Position numbers and translations under genes: made by a program. The notes under the pieces were generated by a model, which was not told the DNA's origin, did not search any database, and saw nothing but the letters and a program-made list of their open reading frames with translations. Below, piece after piece: positions 44,154-54,071 of a stretch of 64,000 nucleotides of DNA. The stretch comes from Azospirillum isscasi. Its GTDB lineage: Bacteria; Pseudomonadota; Alphaproteobacteria; Azospirillales; Azospirillaceae. The number at the start of each line of letters is the position of its first letter. The first letter of the stretch is position 1. The stretch spans positions 22,986 to 86,985 of the forward strand of contig NZ_JAUJFI010000004.1 in assembly GCF_030849505.1 (NCBI RefSeq), written 5' to 3'.

Positions 44154-44305
44154 GGGGAATCTTGCCTTCCGCGTCCCTCTTGGGTATGTCGCCGCACGCC
44201 GGATTCGCCGATTGGCCGGCGGGCGGGGGCGATGACGACGCCCGGCCCACCGGCTATATAGTCTTGTATCTGGGAGCGCAAAACCATTCCAAGGAGCCGG
44301 GTCCA

Positions 44306-44626
44306 ATGACGACCTTCGACGAGCGCGAGAGGGCCTTCGAGAACAAGTTCCAGCATGACCAGGACCTGCTCTTCAGGATTCGCGCACGCCGCGACCGGCT
44401 GGCCGGTGTGTGGGCCGCGGGCCTGCTGGGCCTGACCGGTGGCGAGGCCGACGCCTACGTCCGCCAGATCATCGACGCCGACATCGGCGCCACCGGGCCG
44501 CACGACATCCGCGACCGGCTGGCCGCCGACCTGCACGCCAAGGGCATCGACATCTCCGACCACCGTGTGGAGAAGGAACTGGCCCATCTGCTGGACATCG
44601 CCCGCCAGCAGGTGCACGCGGAGTAA
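44306..44626 (+). CDS. F1-ATPase inhibitor zeta subunit (DUF1476 family)
   Basis: A 106-residue, mostly helical protein of the DUF1476 family, which in Paracoccus is the zeta subunit that blocks reverse rotation of the F1Fo ATP synthase. The N-terminus TTFDERERAFENKFQHDQDL is the inhibitory region and is well conserved. The four-helix remainder contains WAAGLLGLTGGEADAYVRQI and GIDISDHRVEKELAHLL. The ATG at 44306 follows AAGGAG. It is divergent from the NRDE gene and convergent with purB; DUF1476 genes are commonly found inside this purine cluster in alphaproteobacteria. Confidence 0.93.
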   Translation: MTTFDERERAFENKFQHDQDLLFRIRARRDRLAGVWAAGLLGLTGGEADAYVRQIIDADIGATGPHDIRDRLAADLHAKGIDISDHRVEKELAHLLDIARQQVHAE

Positions 44627-44631
44627 GGTTT

Positions 44632-44745
44632 TGCCCCCTCCCTGACCCTCCCCCGCTGCGCAGGGGAGGGGACTAAATTTCCCTCCCCTGCGCAGCGGGG
44701 GAGGGATGGGGCCCGCGGCGAAGCCGTGGGAAGGGTGGGGGCTTC
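44632..44745. repeat. GC-rich palindromic intergenic repeat, copy 4
   Basis: GCCCCCTCCCTGACCCTCCC with GCTGCGCAGGGGAGGG, a short AT core, the reverse complement CCCTCCCCTGCGCAGCGGGG, then a second hairpin ending GGGAAGGGTGGGGGCTT. It lies between the convergent zeta-subunit gene and purB. It is the longest copy of the family in the window and could act as a bidirectional transcription stop. Confidence 0.85.
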
Positions 44746-44767
44746 AACGGCCGAAGCCCCCCGCCCG

Positions 44768-46063
44768 TCACTCCCCGAACACGCGCTTGAACACCGTGCC
44801 GACATGCTTGGTGTGGTAGGTCATGTCGAACATCGGGGCCAGAGTCTCGCGGGAGATGTGCTTGGACACGTCGGCGTCGGACGCCAGCAGGTCCAGGAAG
44901 CTGCCGCCATTCTCCCACACCTGCATGGCGTTGCGCTGCACCGCCTTGTAGCTGTCCTCGCGGCTCATCCCGGCCTGGGTCAGGGCCAGCAGGACGCGCT
45001 GCGAGAAGACTAGACCGCCCAGATCGTCCAGGTTCTTCTGCATGCGCTCCGGATAGACCACCAGCTTGTCCATCATGCCGGTCAGGCGGAACAGCGCGAA
45101 GTCCAGCGTCACCGTGGCGTCGGGGCCGATCATGCGCTCGACCGAGCTGTGGGAGATGTCGCGCTCGTGCCACAGGGCGACGTTCTCCAGCGCCGGGACG
45201 ACGGCGGACCGCACGATGCGCGCCAGACCCGTCAGATTCTCCGACAGCACCGGGTTGCGCTTGTGCGGCATCGCCGAGGAGCCCTTCTGGCCCGGATGGA
45301 AATACTCCTCCGCCTCGCGCACCTCGGTGCGCTGGAGGTGGCGGATCTCCACGGCCAGATTCTCGATGGACGAGGCGATGACGCCCAGCACCGAGAAGTA
45401 GAAGGCGTGACGGTCGCGCGGGATGACCTGGGTGGACACCGGCTCCGGCGTCAGGCCCATCTTGGCGGCGACGTGCTGCTCCACCCGCGGGTCGATGTTG
45501 GCGAAGGTGCCGACCGCGCCGGAGATGGCGCAGGTGGCGATGTCGGCGCGTGCCTGGACCAGACGCTCCCGCCCGCGGGCGAAGGCGGCGTAATGGCCGG
45601 CCAGCTTCAGGCCGAAGGTCGTCGGCTCGGCGTGGATGCCGTGGCTGCGCCCGATGGTGACGGTGTCCTTGTGCTCGTAGGCGCGGCGCTTCAGCACGGC
45701 CAGCAGCTTGTCCAGGTCGTCCAGCAGCAGGTCGGCGGCCTGGGTCATCTGCACGGCGAGGCAGGTGTCCAGCACGTCCGAGGAGGTCATGCCCTGGTGG
45801 ACGAAGCGCGCCTCCGGCCCGACATATTCGGCGAGGTTGGTCAGGAAGGCGATGACGTCGTGGCGGGTCTCCCGCTCGATCTCGTCGATGCGGTCGATCT
45901 CCCATTTGCCGCGCTCCCACACGGCGGCGGCGGCCTCCTTCGGGATGACGCCCAGCTCCGCCTGCGCGTCGCAGGCGTGCGCCTCGATCTCGAACCAGAT
46001 GCGGAACCGGTTCTCCGGTTCCCAGATGCGGGCCATTTCGGGGCGGGTGTAGCGGGGGATCAT
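44768..46063 (-). CDS. purB: adenylosuccinate lyase
   Basis: Cleaves fumarate from SAICAR and from adenylosuccinate, acting twice in purine synthesis. The 431 residues begin MIPRYTRPEMARIW. The first catalytic histidine is in TIGRSHGIHAEPTTFG (about 141), and the mobile-loop signature is GSSAMPHKRNPVLSENL (about 260), with the catalytic serine. The ATG at 46063 follows GGAGAG; the 76-codon upstream extension does not resemble the family. About 340 bp separate it from the divergent GGDEF-EAL gene; that gap contains no clear element. Confidence 0.98.
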   Translation of the reverse strand: MIPRYTRPEMARIWEPENRFRIWFEIEAHACDAQAELGVIPKEAAAAVWERGKWEIDRIDEIERETRHDVIAFLTNLAEYVGPEARFVHQGMTSSDVLDTCLAVQMTQAADLLLDDLDKLLAVLKRRAYEHKDTVTIGRSHGIHAEPTTFGLKLAGHYAAFARGRERLVQARADIATCAISGAVGTFANIDPRVEQHVAAKMGLTPEPVSTQVIPRDRHAFYFSVLGVIASSIENLAVEIRHLQRTEVREAEEYFHPGQKGSSAMPHKRNPVLSENLTGLARIVRSAVVPALENVALWHERDISHSSVERMIGPDATVTLDFALFRLTGMMDKLVVYPERMQKNLDDLGGLVFSQRVLLALTQAGMSREDSYKAVQRNAMQVWENGGSFLDLLASDADVSKHISRETLAPMFDMTYHTKHVGTVFKRVFGE

Positions 46064-46406
46064 CGGACTCTCCGGGGGGATGGCGGACCTGGAACTGGGG
46101 CGGACGGGGCTGATCCGGCCATGGCGGCGGCGGAAAACGCCCCGATCACGCGCGCGGGACCATAACCGCGCCGGGCGGCGCTGCAAAGCCCCTTCCGAAT
46201 CCGGGTCGCGGAAGGAGCCGCGGGCGATTTCCACGTCATAAAGTTTTCGCGGCGACTTTGCACTTCTCGGAAAAATCGAAACGGCCGGCAATTCGTCGCG
46301 CCGGTCTCTTCAGCTTGAACTTGCCGAATCCCCATTGCGCGCACTAATGATGTGCCGTGTACGCCACGGACGGGCAACGCCGGACGTGGTTCCAGGAGGG
46401 CTTTCG

Positions 46407-49400
46407 TTGTCCGATCCGATTGCCGAACTGATGCGTGAGCCGTCCCGGACTTCGGACGAGACGCGGCTTTACCGCCTGCAGTTCTTGGCGTCCCTATTTC
46501 TGGTTGCCACGGTGGTGCTCGGGCTGGGCGCCTACTTCATCTGGCAGCACCGGATGGACTTCGAAGCCGACCTGAAGCAGACCGAAGCCCGCTATCTGGA
46601 GGAACAGCGCCAGACCCTGAAGGAGGAGCTGGAGAACGCGCGGTCCTACATCGCCTACATGCGGTCGCGCACCGAACCGCTGCTGCGGGCGGAACTGCGC
46701 GCCAAGGTGGACGAGGCCTACGGCATCGCCTGGACCATCTACGAGCGCGAAAGGGACTATCTGCCCCAGGCGTCGATCGAGCAGTCGATCAAGGAGACGC
46801 TGCGGCCTCTGCGCTTCTTCGGCGGGCGCGGCTATTACTTCATCGACGGCATGGACGGCACCTGCGTGCTGCTGCCCATCGACCCGCACCGGGAAGGCTC
46901 CTCGCTGCTCGACAACCGCGACGACCAGGGGCGCCCGATCATGCGCAACCTGATCCGCGCCGTGGACGATCCCGAGATGCAGGGCTTCACCCGCTACCGC
47001 TGGTACGCGCCGGGCAACCCCTACAGCATGTCCGACAAGATCGCCTATGTCCGCCGGTTCGAGCCGTTCGACTGGCTGATCGGCACCGGCGACTATCTGT
47101 CCGCCGTCGAGGAGAAGCTCCAGCGCGAGACGCTGGAGCGGCTGCGCGCCCGGCGCTTCGGCGATTCGGGGTTCATCGCCGTGCTGCGGAGCGACGGAGA
47201 GGTGCTCCTCTCGCCGACTTCGCCGGCGGCGGAGGGCAGAAACGCCCGCGACCTGCCCTGGGAGACGGAGCGGAACCTGGTCACCCGCCTGCTGGAAACC
47301 GGCATGCAGGGCGGCGGGGAGATGCGCTTCGACTGGGTGCATCCGGTCACCGGGCGTCCGTCGCCGAAGGTGTCCTACGCAACGGCGCCGGACGGCTGGG
47401 GCTGGGTCCTGGTCGCCGGCTTCTTCGCCGACGACGTCGACGCCGTGCTGGCGCAGCGGCGGGCCGAGATCAGCGCCGGCATGAAGAAGCGCATCCTGAC
47501 CACCGTGGCGGTGCTGGCCCTGGCGCTGGGCGCGTCGGCCTGGGTGTCCTGGCTGGTCACCGGCTGGGTGCGGCGCATCGTGCGCGATTATCAGTCCAAC
47601 ATGCGGCAGAGCGACAGCATGCTGCGCGAGCGGGCGCGGCAGCTCTACCTCGCGAACTTCTTCGTGGACCATGTGTCCGAGATCGTCGTGCTGGCCGATT
47701 CGGAACTGCGCATCGCCTACGTCAACCCCTTCGGCTGCGACGCGCTGGGCGCGCCGCTGGCCCGGCTCGCCGGGACCCACGCGGATCTGCTGGAGCGCTT
47801 CCGCGACGAGAAGGCCGAGGCGGCGGCCCATTACGAGACGCTCTACCGCACCCGCGACGGGCGCACGCTGGAGCTGGAGGTGACGGCCAGCCGCGTCACC
47901 TACGAAGGCGAGGCCTATTTCTGCGCCATCGCCCGCGACATCTCGGAGCGCAAGCGCGCGGAGTGGGAACTGCGCCTGTCCGCCAAGGTCTTCGACAACG
48001 CCGCCGAAGGCATGGTCGTCACCAACGAGAAGAACCGCATCGTCGCGGTGAACGACGCCTTCTGCCGGATCACCGGCTACAGCCGCGAGGAGGTGATCGG
48101 CGGCGATCCGGCCATGCTCGCCTCGGGCCGCCAGGACCGCAGCTTCTACGCCGACATGTGGGTGAAGCTGCAGGAGGACGGCCACTGGTCCGGCGAGATC
48201 TGGAACAAGCGCAAGTCCGGGGAAGTCTACCCGGAATGGCTCAGCATCCAGGTGGTGCGCAACGAGGCGGGGGAGGCCGTCAACTACATCGCCGCCTTCT
48301 CCGACATCACCGAGAAGCGGGCGCAGGAGGAGCGCATCCGCCATCTGGCGCAGTATGATTTCCTCACCGACCTGCCCAACCGCTTCCTGCTGCGCGACCG
48401 GCTGGAGCGCGCGATGCTCGCCGCCGACCGGCACGGCACGAAGGTGGGGCTGCTGTTCGTCGATCTGGACCGCTTCAAGACCATCAACGACAGCCTGGGG
48501 CACGGCGTCGGCGACCGGCTGCTGCGCGCGGTGGGCGCGCGGCTGCTGGAGACGGTGCGGGCCAGCGACACCGTCAGCCGCCAGGGCGGCGACGAGTTCG
48601 TCATCCTCCTCAACGACCTGGACGGACCCGACGCGGCCTGCTCGGTGGCCCGCAAGGTGCTGCGCGCGATGGCCGAACCCTTCCCGGTGGACGGGCACGA
48701 GCTGCCGATCTCGCCGTCCATCGGCATCGCCCTCTATCCCGACGACGCGCCGTCCATCGACTCGCTTCTGAAATGCGCGGACATGGCGATGTACGCCGCC
48801 AAGGAGGCGGGCCGCGCCAACCACCAGTTCTTCACGCCGGAGCTGAACAAGCGGGCGTCGGAACGCATGTGGCTGGAGAGCAACCTGCGCCACGCCCTGG
48901 CCGACAACGAACTGGAGCTGCATTTCCAGCCGCAGTTCGCGGTGGACGGGCGCCGGCTGGTCGGGGCGGAGGGGCTGCTGCGCTGGCGCCGCCGCGACGG
49001 CACGATGATCCCGCCCGGCCAGTTCATCCCGGTGGCCGAGGACACCGGCCTGATCCAGCCGATCGGCGACTGGGTGCTGGGCGAGGCCTGCCGCCGCGCC
49101 GCCGACCTGATCGCCCGCGGCCATCCGCTCCTGATCGCCATCAACCTGTCGGCGGTGCAGTTGCGCCGCCCCGGTCTGGCCGACCGCGTGGCCTTCTGGC
49201 TGGACGCCTACAAGGTGCCGGCCCGCTGCCTGGAGCTGGAGGTGACGGAAAGCGTTCTTATGGACGATTCCGACATGGTGGCCGGAACCTTCGCCCGCCT
49301 GCGGGAGATGGGGGTGGCGCTGGCCATCGACGATTTCGGAACGGGCTACTCCAGCCTGAGCTACCTGAAGCGCTTCCGCGTGGACAAGCTGAAGATCGAC

Positions 49401-49649
49401 CGGTCCTTCGTGACCAGCCTCACCGACGGGTCCGACGGCGGGGCCATCGCCGAGGCGATCATCGGCATGGCGCGCTCGCTGCGCATGCAGACGCTGGCCG
49501 AGGGGGTGGAGACGGAGGAGCAGTTCGGCGGGCTCGCCCGGCTCGGCTGCGACCAGATCCAGGGCTATCTGCTGGGCCGCCCGATGCCTTACGAGGAATT
49601 CGCGGCCTTCGCCGCCCGCCAGGCCGCCGTCCCTGAGGCGGTCGGCTGA
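46407..49649 (+). CDS. Cache-PAS-PAS-GGDEF-EAL cyclic-di-GMP protein
   Basis: A 1080-residue membrane sensor with both c-di-GMP synthesis and breakdown domains. Membrane segments at about 25-45 and 360-385 bound a periplasmic Cache region (RFFGGRGYYFIDGMDG, then RRFGDSGFIAVLRSDGEVLL). Two PAS domains follow (about 410-535 and 535-650). The GGDEF domain has an intact RQGGDEFVI site, with RASD five residues before it (the product-inhibition I-site). The EAL domain reads EGLLRW instead of EALLRW but keeps DDFGTGYSSL, KIDRSFV and EGVETEEQ. The start is the TTG at 46407, 7 bp behind AGGAGGG. Both activities are plausible; the net direction is unknown. Confidence 0.92.
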   Translation: MSDPIAELMREPSRTSDETRLYRLQFLASLFLVATVVLGLGAYFIWQHRMDFEADLKQTEARYLEEQRQTLKEELENARSYIAYMRSRTEPLLRAELRAKVDEAYGIAWTIYERERDYLPQASIEQSIKETLRPLRFFGGRGYYFIDGMDGTCVLLPIDPHREGSSLLDNRDDQGRPIMRNLIRAVDDPEMQGFTRYRWYAPGNPYSMSDKIAYVRRFEPFDWLIGTGDYLSAVEEKLQRETLERLRARRFGDSGFIAVLRSDGEVLLSPTSPAAEGRNARDLPWETERNLVTRLLETGMQGGGEMRFDWVHPVTGRPSPKVSYATAPDGWGWVLVAGFFADDVDAVLAQRRAEISAGMKKRILTTVAVLALALGASAWVSWLVTGWVRRIVRDYQSNMRQSDSMLRERARQLYLANFFVDHVSEIVVLADSELRIAYVNPFGCDALGAPLARLAGTHADLLERFRDEKAEAAAHYETLYRTRDGRTLELEVTASRVTYEGEAYFCAIARDISERKRAEWELRLSAKVFDNAAEGMVVTNEKNRIVAVNDAFCRITGYSREEVIGGDPAMLASGRQDRSFYADMWVKLQEDGHWSGEIWNKRKSGEVYPEWLSIQVVRNEAGEAVNYIAAFSDITEKRAQEERIRHLAQYDFLTDLPNRFLLRDRLERAMLAADRHGTKVGLLFVDLDRFKTINDSLGHGVGDRLLRAVGARLLETVRASDTVSRQGGDEFVILLNDLDGPDAACSVARKVLRAMAEPFPVDGHELPISPSIGIALYPDDAPSIDSLLKCADMAMYAAKEAGRANHQFFTPELNKRASERMWLESNLRHALADNELELHFQPQFAVDGRRLVGAEGLLRWRRRDGTMIPPGQFIPVAEDTGLIQPIGDWVLGEACRRAADLIARGHPLLIAINLSAVQLRRPGLADRVAFWLDAYKVPARCLELEVTESVLMDDSDMVAGTFARLREMGVALAIDDFGTGYSSLSYLKRFRVDKLKIDRSFVTSLTDGSDGGAIAEAIIGMARSLRMQTLAEGVETEEQFGGLARLGCDQIQGYLLGRPMPYEEFAAFAARQAAVPEAVG

Positions 49650-49677
49650 CGGGCGGTGTGCGGCCGTGCGAGGGGGC

Positions 49678-50103
49678 TTACGCGCCCAGCACGCTGCGGT
49701 CGTTCTTCGCGACCAGGGCCTGGAAATAGGGGCCGAGCTTGGCGTCGTCGATGCCGAAGCCCTGCTGGAAGCGCGCGATCAGGTCGCGCTCGCCCTGTTC
49801 GGCCTCGCCGTCGGCCATGGCGCTGTCGATCATGTTCAACAGGATGCACAGCCGCTGCTGCTCGTTCAGGTTCGGCGCGGCGGCGGCCAGGAAGGCGTCG
49901 GGCGGGGTGCTGCGCGCGTACTTGAAGCAGCGGTCCAGTTCCTCCCGCGTGGCGCTGCGGCCCATCACGGACAGCAGGTGGCCGATCTCCTCCGGGTCCA
50001 GTTCCCCGTCCGAGCCCATGCAGTAGATCAGCGAGACGACCAGCGACCGGCGGGGGGTGAGATCCAGCGGCGCCGATCCCTTGAACATGTCGAAAAGGCC
50101 CAT
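49678..50103 (-). CDS. TerB-like protein
   Basis: A 141-residue acidic helical protein of the TerB/DjlA superfamily, with metal-binding-type acidic segments: CMGSDGELDPEEIGHLLSVM and IDSAMADGEAEQGERDLIARF, the two related half-repeats of the TerB fold. TerB proteins are linked to tellurite and phage resistance when in ter operons; no other ter gene is nearby, so no such function should be read into it. It starts at the ATG at 50103 with AGAGG before it. Its stop faces the GGDEF-EAL gene stop. Confidence 0.8.
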   Translation of the reverse strand: MGLFDMFKGSAPLDLTPRRSLVVSLIYCMGSDGELDPEEIGHLLSVMGRSATREELDRCFKYARSTPPDAFLAAAAPNLNEQQRLCILLNMIDSAMADGEAEQGERDLIARFQQGFGIDDAKLGPYFQALVAKNDRSVLGA

Positions 50104-50187
50104 GGTGCTACCTCTATGGTGACGAACGCCGCACATATGGGGGCGCCGGTCCGGACGACAAGATGGGGCTGCGGGACAGGGTTGCGG

Positions 50188-50964
50188 TCACAACAACCCT
50201 TGGGCCTTGAAGCTGACATGCTTGCCCTTGCCGACGATGACGTGGTCGTGGACCGCGATGCCGAGGCCATGGGCGGCGCGCACGATCTCCTTGGTCATCT
50301 CCACGTCGGCGCGGCTGGGGGTGGGGTCGCCGGAGGGATGGTTGTGCACCAGGATGATGGCGCTGGCCGACAGCTCCAGCGCGCGCTTCACCACCTCGCG
50401 CGGGTAGACCGGGGTGTGGTCCACCGTGCCGGTCTGCTGCACCTCGTCGGCGATGAGCTTGTTCTTGCGGTCGAGGAACAGCAGGCGGAACTGCTCCATC
50501 GGCTGGTGCGCCATGGCGGCGGTGCAGTAATCCAGCAGCGATTGCCAGTTGGCCAGCACGGGCCGGTCCATCACCCGCTGGCGCATCCCGCGCAGCGCCG
50601 CCGCTCCGACCGCCCGCAGCGTGGCGACCGCCTTGTCGGAGGCCAGCGACACCTCGTCCACGCAGTAGGTGCGGAGGCGGGGCGGCGGGGCGTTGACGAC
50701 GCTCCAGATGTCGCCGAAATCGCGGATGAGCGCCTTCGCCAGCGGCTTCACGTCGCGGCGCGGGTTCACCGCGAACAGGATCATCTCCAGCAGCTCGTAA
50801 TCCTGGAGCGCGTCCGGCCCGCCGTCCAGGAAGCGGCTGTAGAGGCGCTGGCGGTGGCCCTTGTGATGGGGGTCCTCCGCAGGGGCGGCGGGCGGTTCCA
50901 GCCCCGGCAGATCCCGGACCGATCCCGAGTCGTCAAGCCCCTTCGCGTTCTTCCGTCCCGCCAT
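50188..50964 (-). CDS. radC: RadC/YeeS-type JAMM-domain protein
   Basis: 258 residues of the RadC family. The C-terminal JAB1/MPN (JAMM) metalloprotease-like domain has the zinc motif [14 protein letters not shown] (His-x-His...Asp) at about 205-218, after an N-terminal helix-hairpin-helix region ([18 protein letters not shown]). The original claim that RadC repairs DNA has been questioned, and the biochemical role is open. The start at 50964 has a disordered Pro-rich N-terminus. It is followed by the terB-like gene and lies 55 bp behind map. Confidence 0.93.
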   Translation of the reverse strand: MAGRKNAKGLDDSGSVRDLPGLEPPAAPAEDPHHKGHRQRLYSRFLDGGPDALQDYELLEMILFAVNPRRDVKPLAKALIRDFGDIWSVVNAPPPRLRTYCVDEVSLASDKAVATLRAVGAAALRGMRQRVMDRPVLANWQSLLDYCTAAMAHQPMEQFRLLFLDRKNKLIADEVQQTGTVDHTPVYPREVVKRALELSASAIILVHNHPSGDPTPSRADVEMTKEIVRAAHGLGIAVHDHVIVGKGKHVSFKAQGLL

Positions 50965-51019
50965 CCCGACGCCACCATACGACTGTGTGCGCCGGGACTA
51001 TACCCCTTTCGCGGGAAAA

Positions 51020-51853
51020 TCACACCGCCGCGGTCGCCTCTTCCGCCGGGACGGCGTAGGGGGGCTTGTGGAAGCCGGCGGGGGACAGGGTGAAGATCTC
51101 GCAGCCGTCCTTCGTGACGCCGATGGAATGCTCGAACTGGGCGGACAGCGACTTGTCCTTGGTCACGGCGGTCCAGCCGTCGCCCAGGATCTTCACGTCG
51201 TAGCGCCCGGCGTTGATCATCGGCTCGATGGTGAAGATCATGCCCTCCCGCAGCACGGCGCCGGTGCCGGGGTTGCCGAAATGCAGGACCGACGGCGGCT
51301 CGTGGAAGACGCGGCCCAGCCCGTGGCCGCAGAAATCGCGGACGACCGAATAGCGGTGGCTTTCCGCGAAGGTCTGGATGGCGTGGCCGACGTCGCCCAG
51401 CGTGGCGCCCGGCTTCACCTGGGCGATGCCGAGCATCAGCGCGTCGTAGGTGACCTCCACCAGCTTCTTCGCCTTCACGCCGACGTCGCCGCACAGATAC
51501 ATGCGGCTGCTGTCGCCGTACCAGCCGTCCAGGATGGGGGTGACGTCGATGTTCAGGATGTCGCCGTTCTGCAGCCGCTTGTCGCCGGGAATGCCGTGGC
51601 AGACCACGTGGTTGACCGAGATGCAGTTGGCCTTCGGAAAGCCGCGGTAGCCGAGCGGAGCCGGCACGCCGCCATGGTCGCGGATGTGCTGCTCAAGCAG
51701 CCGGTCCAGCTCGCCGGTGGTGACGCCCGGCTGGACGTAGGGCGTGATGAAGTCGAGCGTGGCCGCGGCCAGCCGTCCGGCCTTGCGCATGCCCTCGAAG
51801 TCCTCCGGCCCATGAATCCGGATGCGATGGGAATCGAGGTCGTCGTGGTCCAA
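51020..51853 (-). CDS. map: type I methionine aminopeptidase
   Basis: Removes the initiator methionine from new proteins. The 277 residues contain the five metal ligands of the pita-bread fold, in order: NIDVTPILDGWYGDSSRMY (two Asp), CGHGLGRVFHEPP (His), MIFTIEPMI (Glu) and SAQFEHSIGVT (Glu). The substrate-binding NHVVCHGIP is also present. It starts with a TTG at 51853 (MDHDDLDSHRIRIHGPEDFE), with GAGGA before it; no ATG lies within reach of the conserved N-terminus. It is followed by radC and preceded by sfsA on the same strand. Confidence 0.96.
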   Translation of the reverse strand: MDHDDLDSHRIRIHGPEDFEGMRKAGRLAAATLDFITPYVQPGVTTGELDRLLEQHIRDHGGVPAPLGYRGFPKANCISVNHVVCHGIPGDKRLQNGDILNIDVTPILDGWYGDSSRMYLCGDVGVKAKKLVEVTYDALMLGIAQVKPGATLGDVGHAIQTFAESHRYSVVRDFCGHGLGRVFHEPPSVLHFGNPGTGAVLREGMIFTIEPMINAGRYDVKILGDGWTAVTKDKSLSAQFEHSIGVTKDGCEIFTLSPAGFHKPPYAVPAEEATAAV

Positions 51854-51898
51854 GAGAGTCGTCCTCTACAGATCGGGTCCCAAAAATCAGAAGCACGG

Positions 51899-52627
51899 TC
51901 AATCCATGCGGATCGGCAGCGGCCGGTCCAGCTCGATTGCCTCGGGCGTGATCCTACAGGACCAGCACAGGGCTTCCACCCCCGATTCGCGCGCATGGCG
52001 CAATCCGGCGGCGTAGGCGGGGTCGATGTCGGCGGCGACCTGGAAGTGGGCGCAGTCGGCCCGCTGGACAAGGTAGACCATGACGGCCCGCGCGCCCTGG
52101 CGCACCATGTCCGCCATTTCCACCAGATGCTTGGCCCCGCGGGCGGTCACGCAGTCCGGAAACTCCGCGGCCCGCCCGTCGCCCCGGGCGGGACGGCGCA
52201 GATGGACGTTTTTGACCTCCACATAGGCCGGCGGGCGCCCGTCGTCCTCCAGCAGGATGTCGATGCGGGAGTTGCGCCCGTACTTCACCTCGCGCCGCAG
52301 CCGGGCGTAGCCGGCCAGTTCCGGGATGGTGCCGGCGGCGATGGCGGCGGCGACCAGCCCGTTGGGGTGCGACGTGTTGACGCCGACCAGGCAGGGCGCG
52401 CCCGGATCGTCCAGCGCCTCCACCAACTCCAGCGTGTGGGCGAGCTTGCGTTTGGGGTTGTCCGACCGCGACAGCCAGACGGCGGAGCCGGGGGCGTCCA
52501 GCCCGATCATGCTGCCCGAATTCGGCACATGGGCGGTGACCAGGGCGCCGTCGAGGTCCACATCCGCGAGGAAGCGTTTGTAGCGGCGGACGAGGCGGCC
52601 TTGCAGGAGGGGGGTGGGGAAGCGCAT
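51899..52627 (-). CDS. sfsA: SfsA family protein
   Basis: 242 residues of the SfsA (sugar fermentation stimulation) family: [14 protein letters not shown] near the start, [35 protein letters not shown] and VEVKNVHL, the last two being the nuclease-like acidic core (Asp...Glu-x-Lys). The E. coli protein was linked to maltose gene activation and later compared with restriction-nuclease folds; its real role is unsettled. The ATG at 52627 is the family start ([19 protein letters not shown]). It lies 45 bp ahead of map in the same direction and is divergent from the CinA-like gene. Confidence 0.94.
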   Translation of the reverse strand: MRFPTPLLQGRLVRRYKRFLADVDLDGALVTAHVPNSGSMIGLDAPGSAVWLSRSDNPKRKLAHTLELVEALDDPGAPCLVGVNTSHPNGLVAAAIAAGTIPELAGYARLRREVKYGRNSRIDILLEDDGRPPAYVEVKNVHLRRPARGDGRAAEFPDCVTARGAKHLVEMADMVRQGARAVMVYLVQRADCAHFQVAADIDPAYAAGLRHARESGVEALCWSCRITPEAIELDRPLPIRMD

Positions 52628-52738
52628 CTTGAACCCTAGGTTAAAGCGCACCCCCCGCGTCCGGCAAGCCCGCCGGTCCCGTTGCCCGCCCGCCCCTATC
52701 CCCGCCCGCATCCCCATCGAGAACGGAGCCGACTCCGC

Positions 52739-53521
52739 ATGTCCACCTCCACCGCCACGCCGGCCCCGAGCCCGACCGCCGCCGTCCTCGTCATCGGCAA
52801 CGAGATCCTGTCGGGCCGCACGAAGGACGCCAACCTGCCGCACATCGCGGAGAAGCTGGCCGGCATCGGCATCCGGCTGCGCGAGGCGCGGGTCGTTCCG
52901 GATGTGGAGGAGGAGATCGTCGCGGCGCTGGACGCCCTGCGCGGACGGTACGGCCATGTCTTCACCACGGGAGGCATCGGGCCGACCCATGACGACATCA
53001 CGTCCGCCTGCGTCGCCAAGGCGTTCGGCGTGCCGCTGGAGCGCAACGCGGAGGCGGTCGCCCGGCTGGAGCGCCATTACGGCGACCCGTCGAAGCTGAA
53101 CGAGGCGCGGCTGCGCATGGCCAACATCCCGGCGGGCGCCACCCTGATCGACAACCCGATCAGCGCGGCGCCGGGTTTCCGGATCGGCAACGTCTACGTC
53201 ATGGCGGGCGTGCCCAACATCATGCAGGCGATGCTGGATGGCATCCTGCCGCAGTTGGAAGGCGGACCGGAACTGCACGCCCGAACGGTCGCCTGCGCGC
53301 TGGCCGAGGGCCAGATCGCCGCGGATCTGGGGGCCTTGCAGGACCGCTACCCGGACTTGGAGATCGGCAGCTATCCGTATTTCCGGAACGGGTTCTTCGG
53401 CGTCAGCCTCGTGCTGCGCGGCACCGACGAGACCCGCGTGGCGGCGGCCACGGAGGAACTGGCGGGCATCGTCCTGCGCCTGGGCGGTACGCCGAACGTC
53501 ACGGTGGGGACCAAAGGCTAG
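52739..53521 (+). CDS. CinA-like molybdopterin-binding domain protein
   Basis: 260 residues with a MoaB/CinA-N fold: [20 protein letters not shown] near the start, [14 protein letters not shown] at about 76-90, and [20 protein letters not shown] near 145. This corresponds to the COG1058 part of CinA (ADP-ribose/NMN-related pyrophosphatase in some members), without the C-terminal NMN deamidase half. A nucleotide pyrophosphatase function is therefore possible, but not shown. The ATG at 52739 begins [10 protein letters not shown]. It is divergent from sfsA across 110 bp. Confidence 0.9.
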   Translation: MSTSTATPAPSPTAAVLVIGNEILSGRTKDANLPHIAEKLAGIGIRLREARVVPDVEEEIVAALDALRGRYGHVFTTGGIGPTHDDITSACVAKAFGVPLERNAEAVARLERHYGDPSKLNEARLRMANIPAGATLIDNPISAAPGFRIGNVYVMAGVPNIMQAMLDGILPQLEGGPELHARTVACALAEGQIAADLGALQDRYPDLEIGSYPYFRNGFFGVSLVLRGTDETRVAAATEELAGIVLRLGGTPNVTVGTKG

Positions 53522-53605
53522 AGGGGGCTCTACGACGCTCGGCCATGTCGGGTCATATTGTCGCCGCCGCTGGCAATTCTATGTTGAAGACTGGGAAGTG
53601 ACGGT

Positions 53606-53866
53606 ATGAAAAGTCGTGCCATGAAACCCTTCGAAAAAGCGGCGATCCTGTTCTTGCTGAAACATCTGGCATCCGGCGTGGCCGGGGCTGTTGTTCTGGC
53701 GACGGGGCTCTTGATCTTCGACGTCGCCAATCTGGCGACCTTGATGGAAAACAGCGATCACGGCATCGTCGCCGGGATCATGCTGTATGCCAGCCTCATC
53801 CTCACCTTCGGCAGCGTGGCGATGGGCATCGGCATCATGGCCCTGAACGAGGACACGCGCCCTTGA
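53606..53866 (+). CDS. small two-helix membrane protein, function unknown
   Basis: 86 residues with two membrane segments (about 22-44: GVAGAVVLATGLLIF; about 56-78: GIMLYASLILTFGSVAMGIG) and short charged ends. I do not recognise the family. The ATG at 53606 follows GGGAAGTGACGGT. It is convergent with another small membrane protein gene, and the two stops are about 40 bp apart. The hairpin-type sequence GCCCGGGAGAAAGC lies between them. Confidence 0.65.
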   Translation: MKSRAMKPFEKAAILFLLKHLASGVAGAVVLATGLLIFDVANLATLMENSDHGIVAGIMLYASLILTFGSVAMGIGIMALNEDTRP

Positions 53867-53903
53867 CCGGTGCCGGGCGAAAGCCCGGGAGAAAGCGGCG
53901 TGG

Positions 53904-54071
53904 TCAGAACGGCCCGAAGGCGTCGTATGCCCAGACCAGCGCCAGGATGGCAGCGATCCAGACCGCCGCATAGGGCAGCCAGGTTCCACGGTTGCGCCGC
54001 AAGACTCCCGGCCCGATCAACAACGCGATGATCAGCAGACTCACCAAGCCCAGCCAGTTGATCGACTCCAA
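53904..54071 (-). CDS. very small membrane protein, function unknown
   Basis: About 55 residues: a first hydrophobic segment (NWLGLVSLLIIALLIGPGVL), a basic turn (RRNRGTW) and a second segment (YAAVWIAAILALVWAYDAF). The start is the TTG at 54071, five bases behind a clear GGAGG; a GTG at 54077 overlaps that site. Resemblance to the membrane-anchor part of some alphaproteobacterial proteins that carry a protease domain is possible, but no such domain follows. Evidence is composition and the ribosome site only. Confidence 0.45.
   Translation of the reverse strand: MESINWLGLVSLLIIALLIGPGVLRRNRGTWLPYAAVWIAAILALVWAYDAFGPF

Noticed and set aside
49678..50103. Tellurite-resistance operon
   Set aside because: Only a single TerB-like gene is present; no terA, terC, terD or terE homologue lies nearby.
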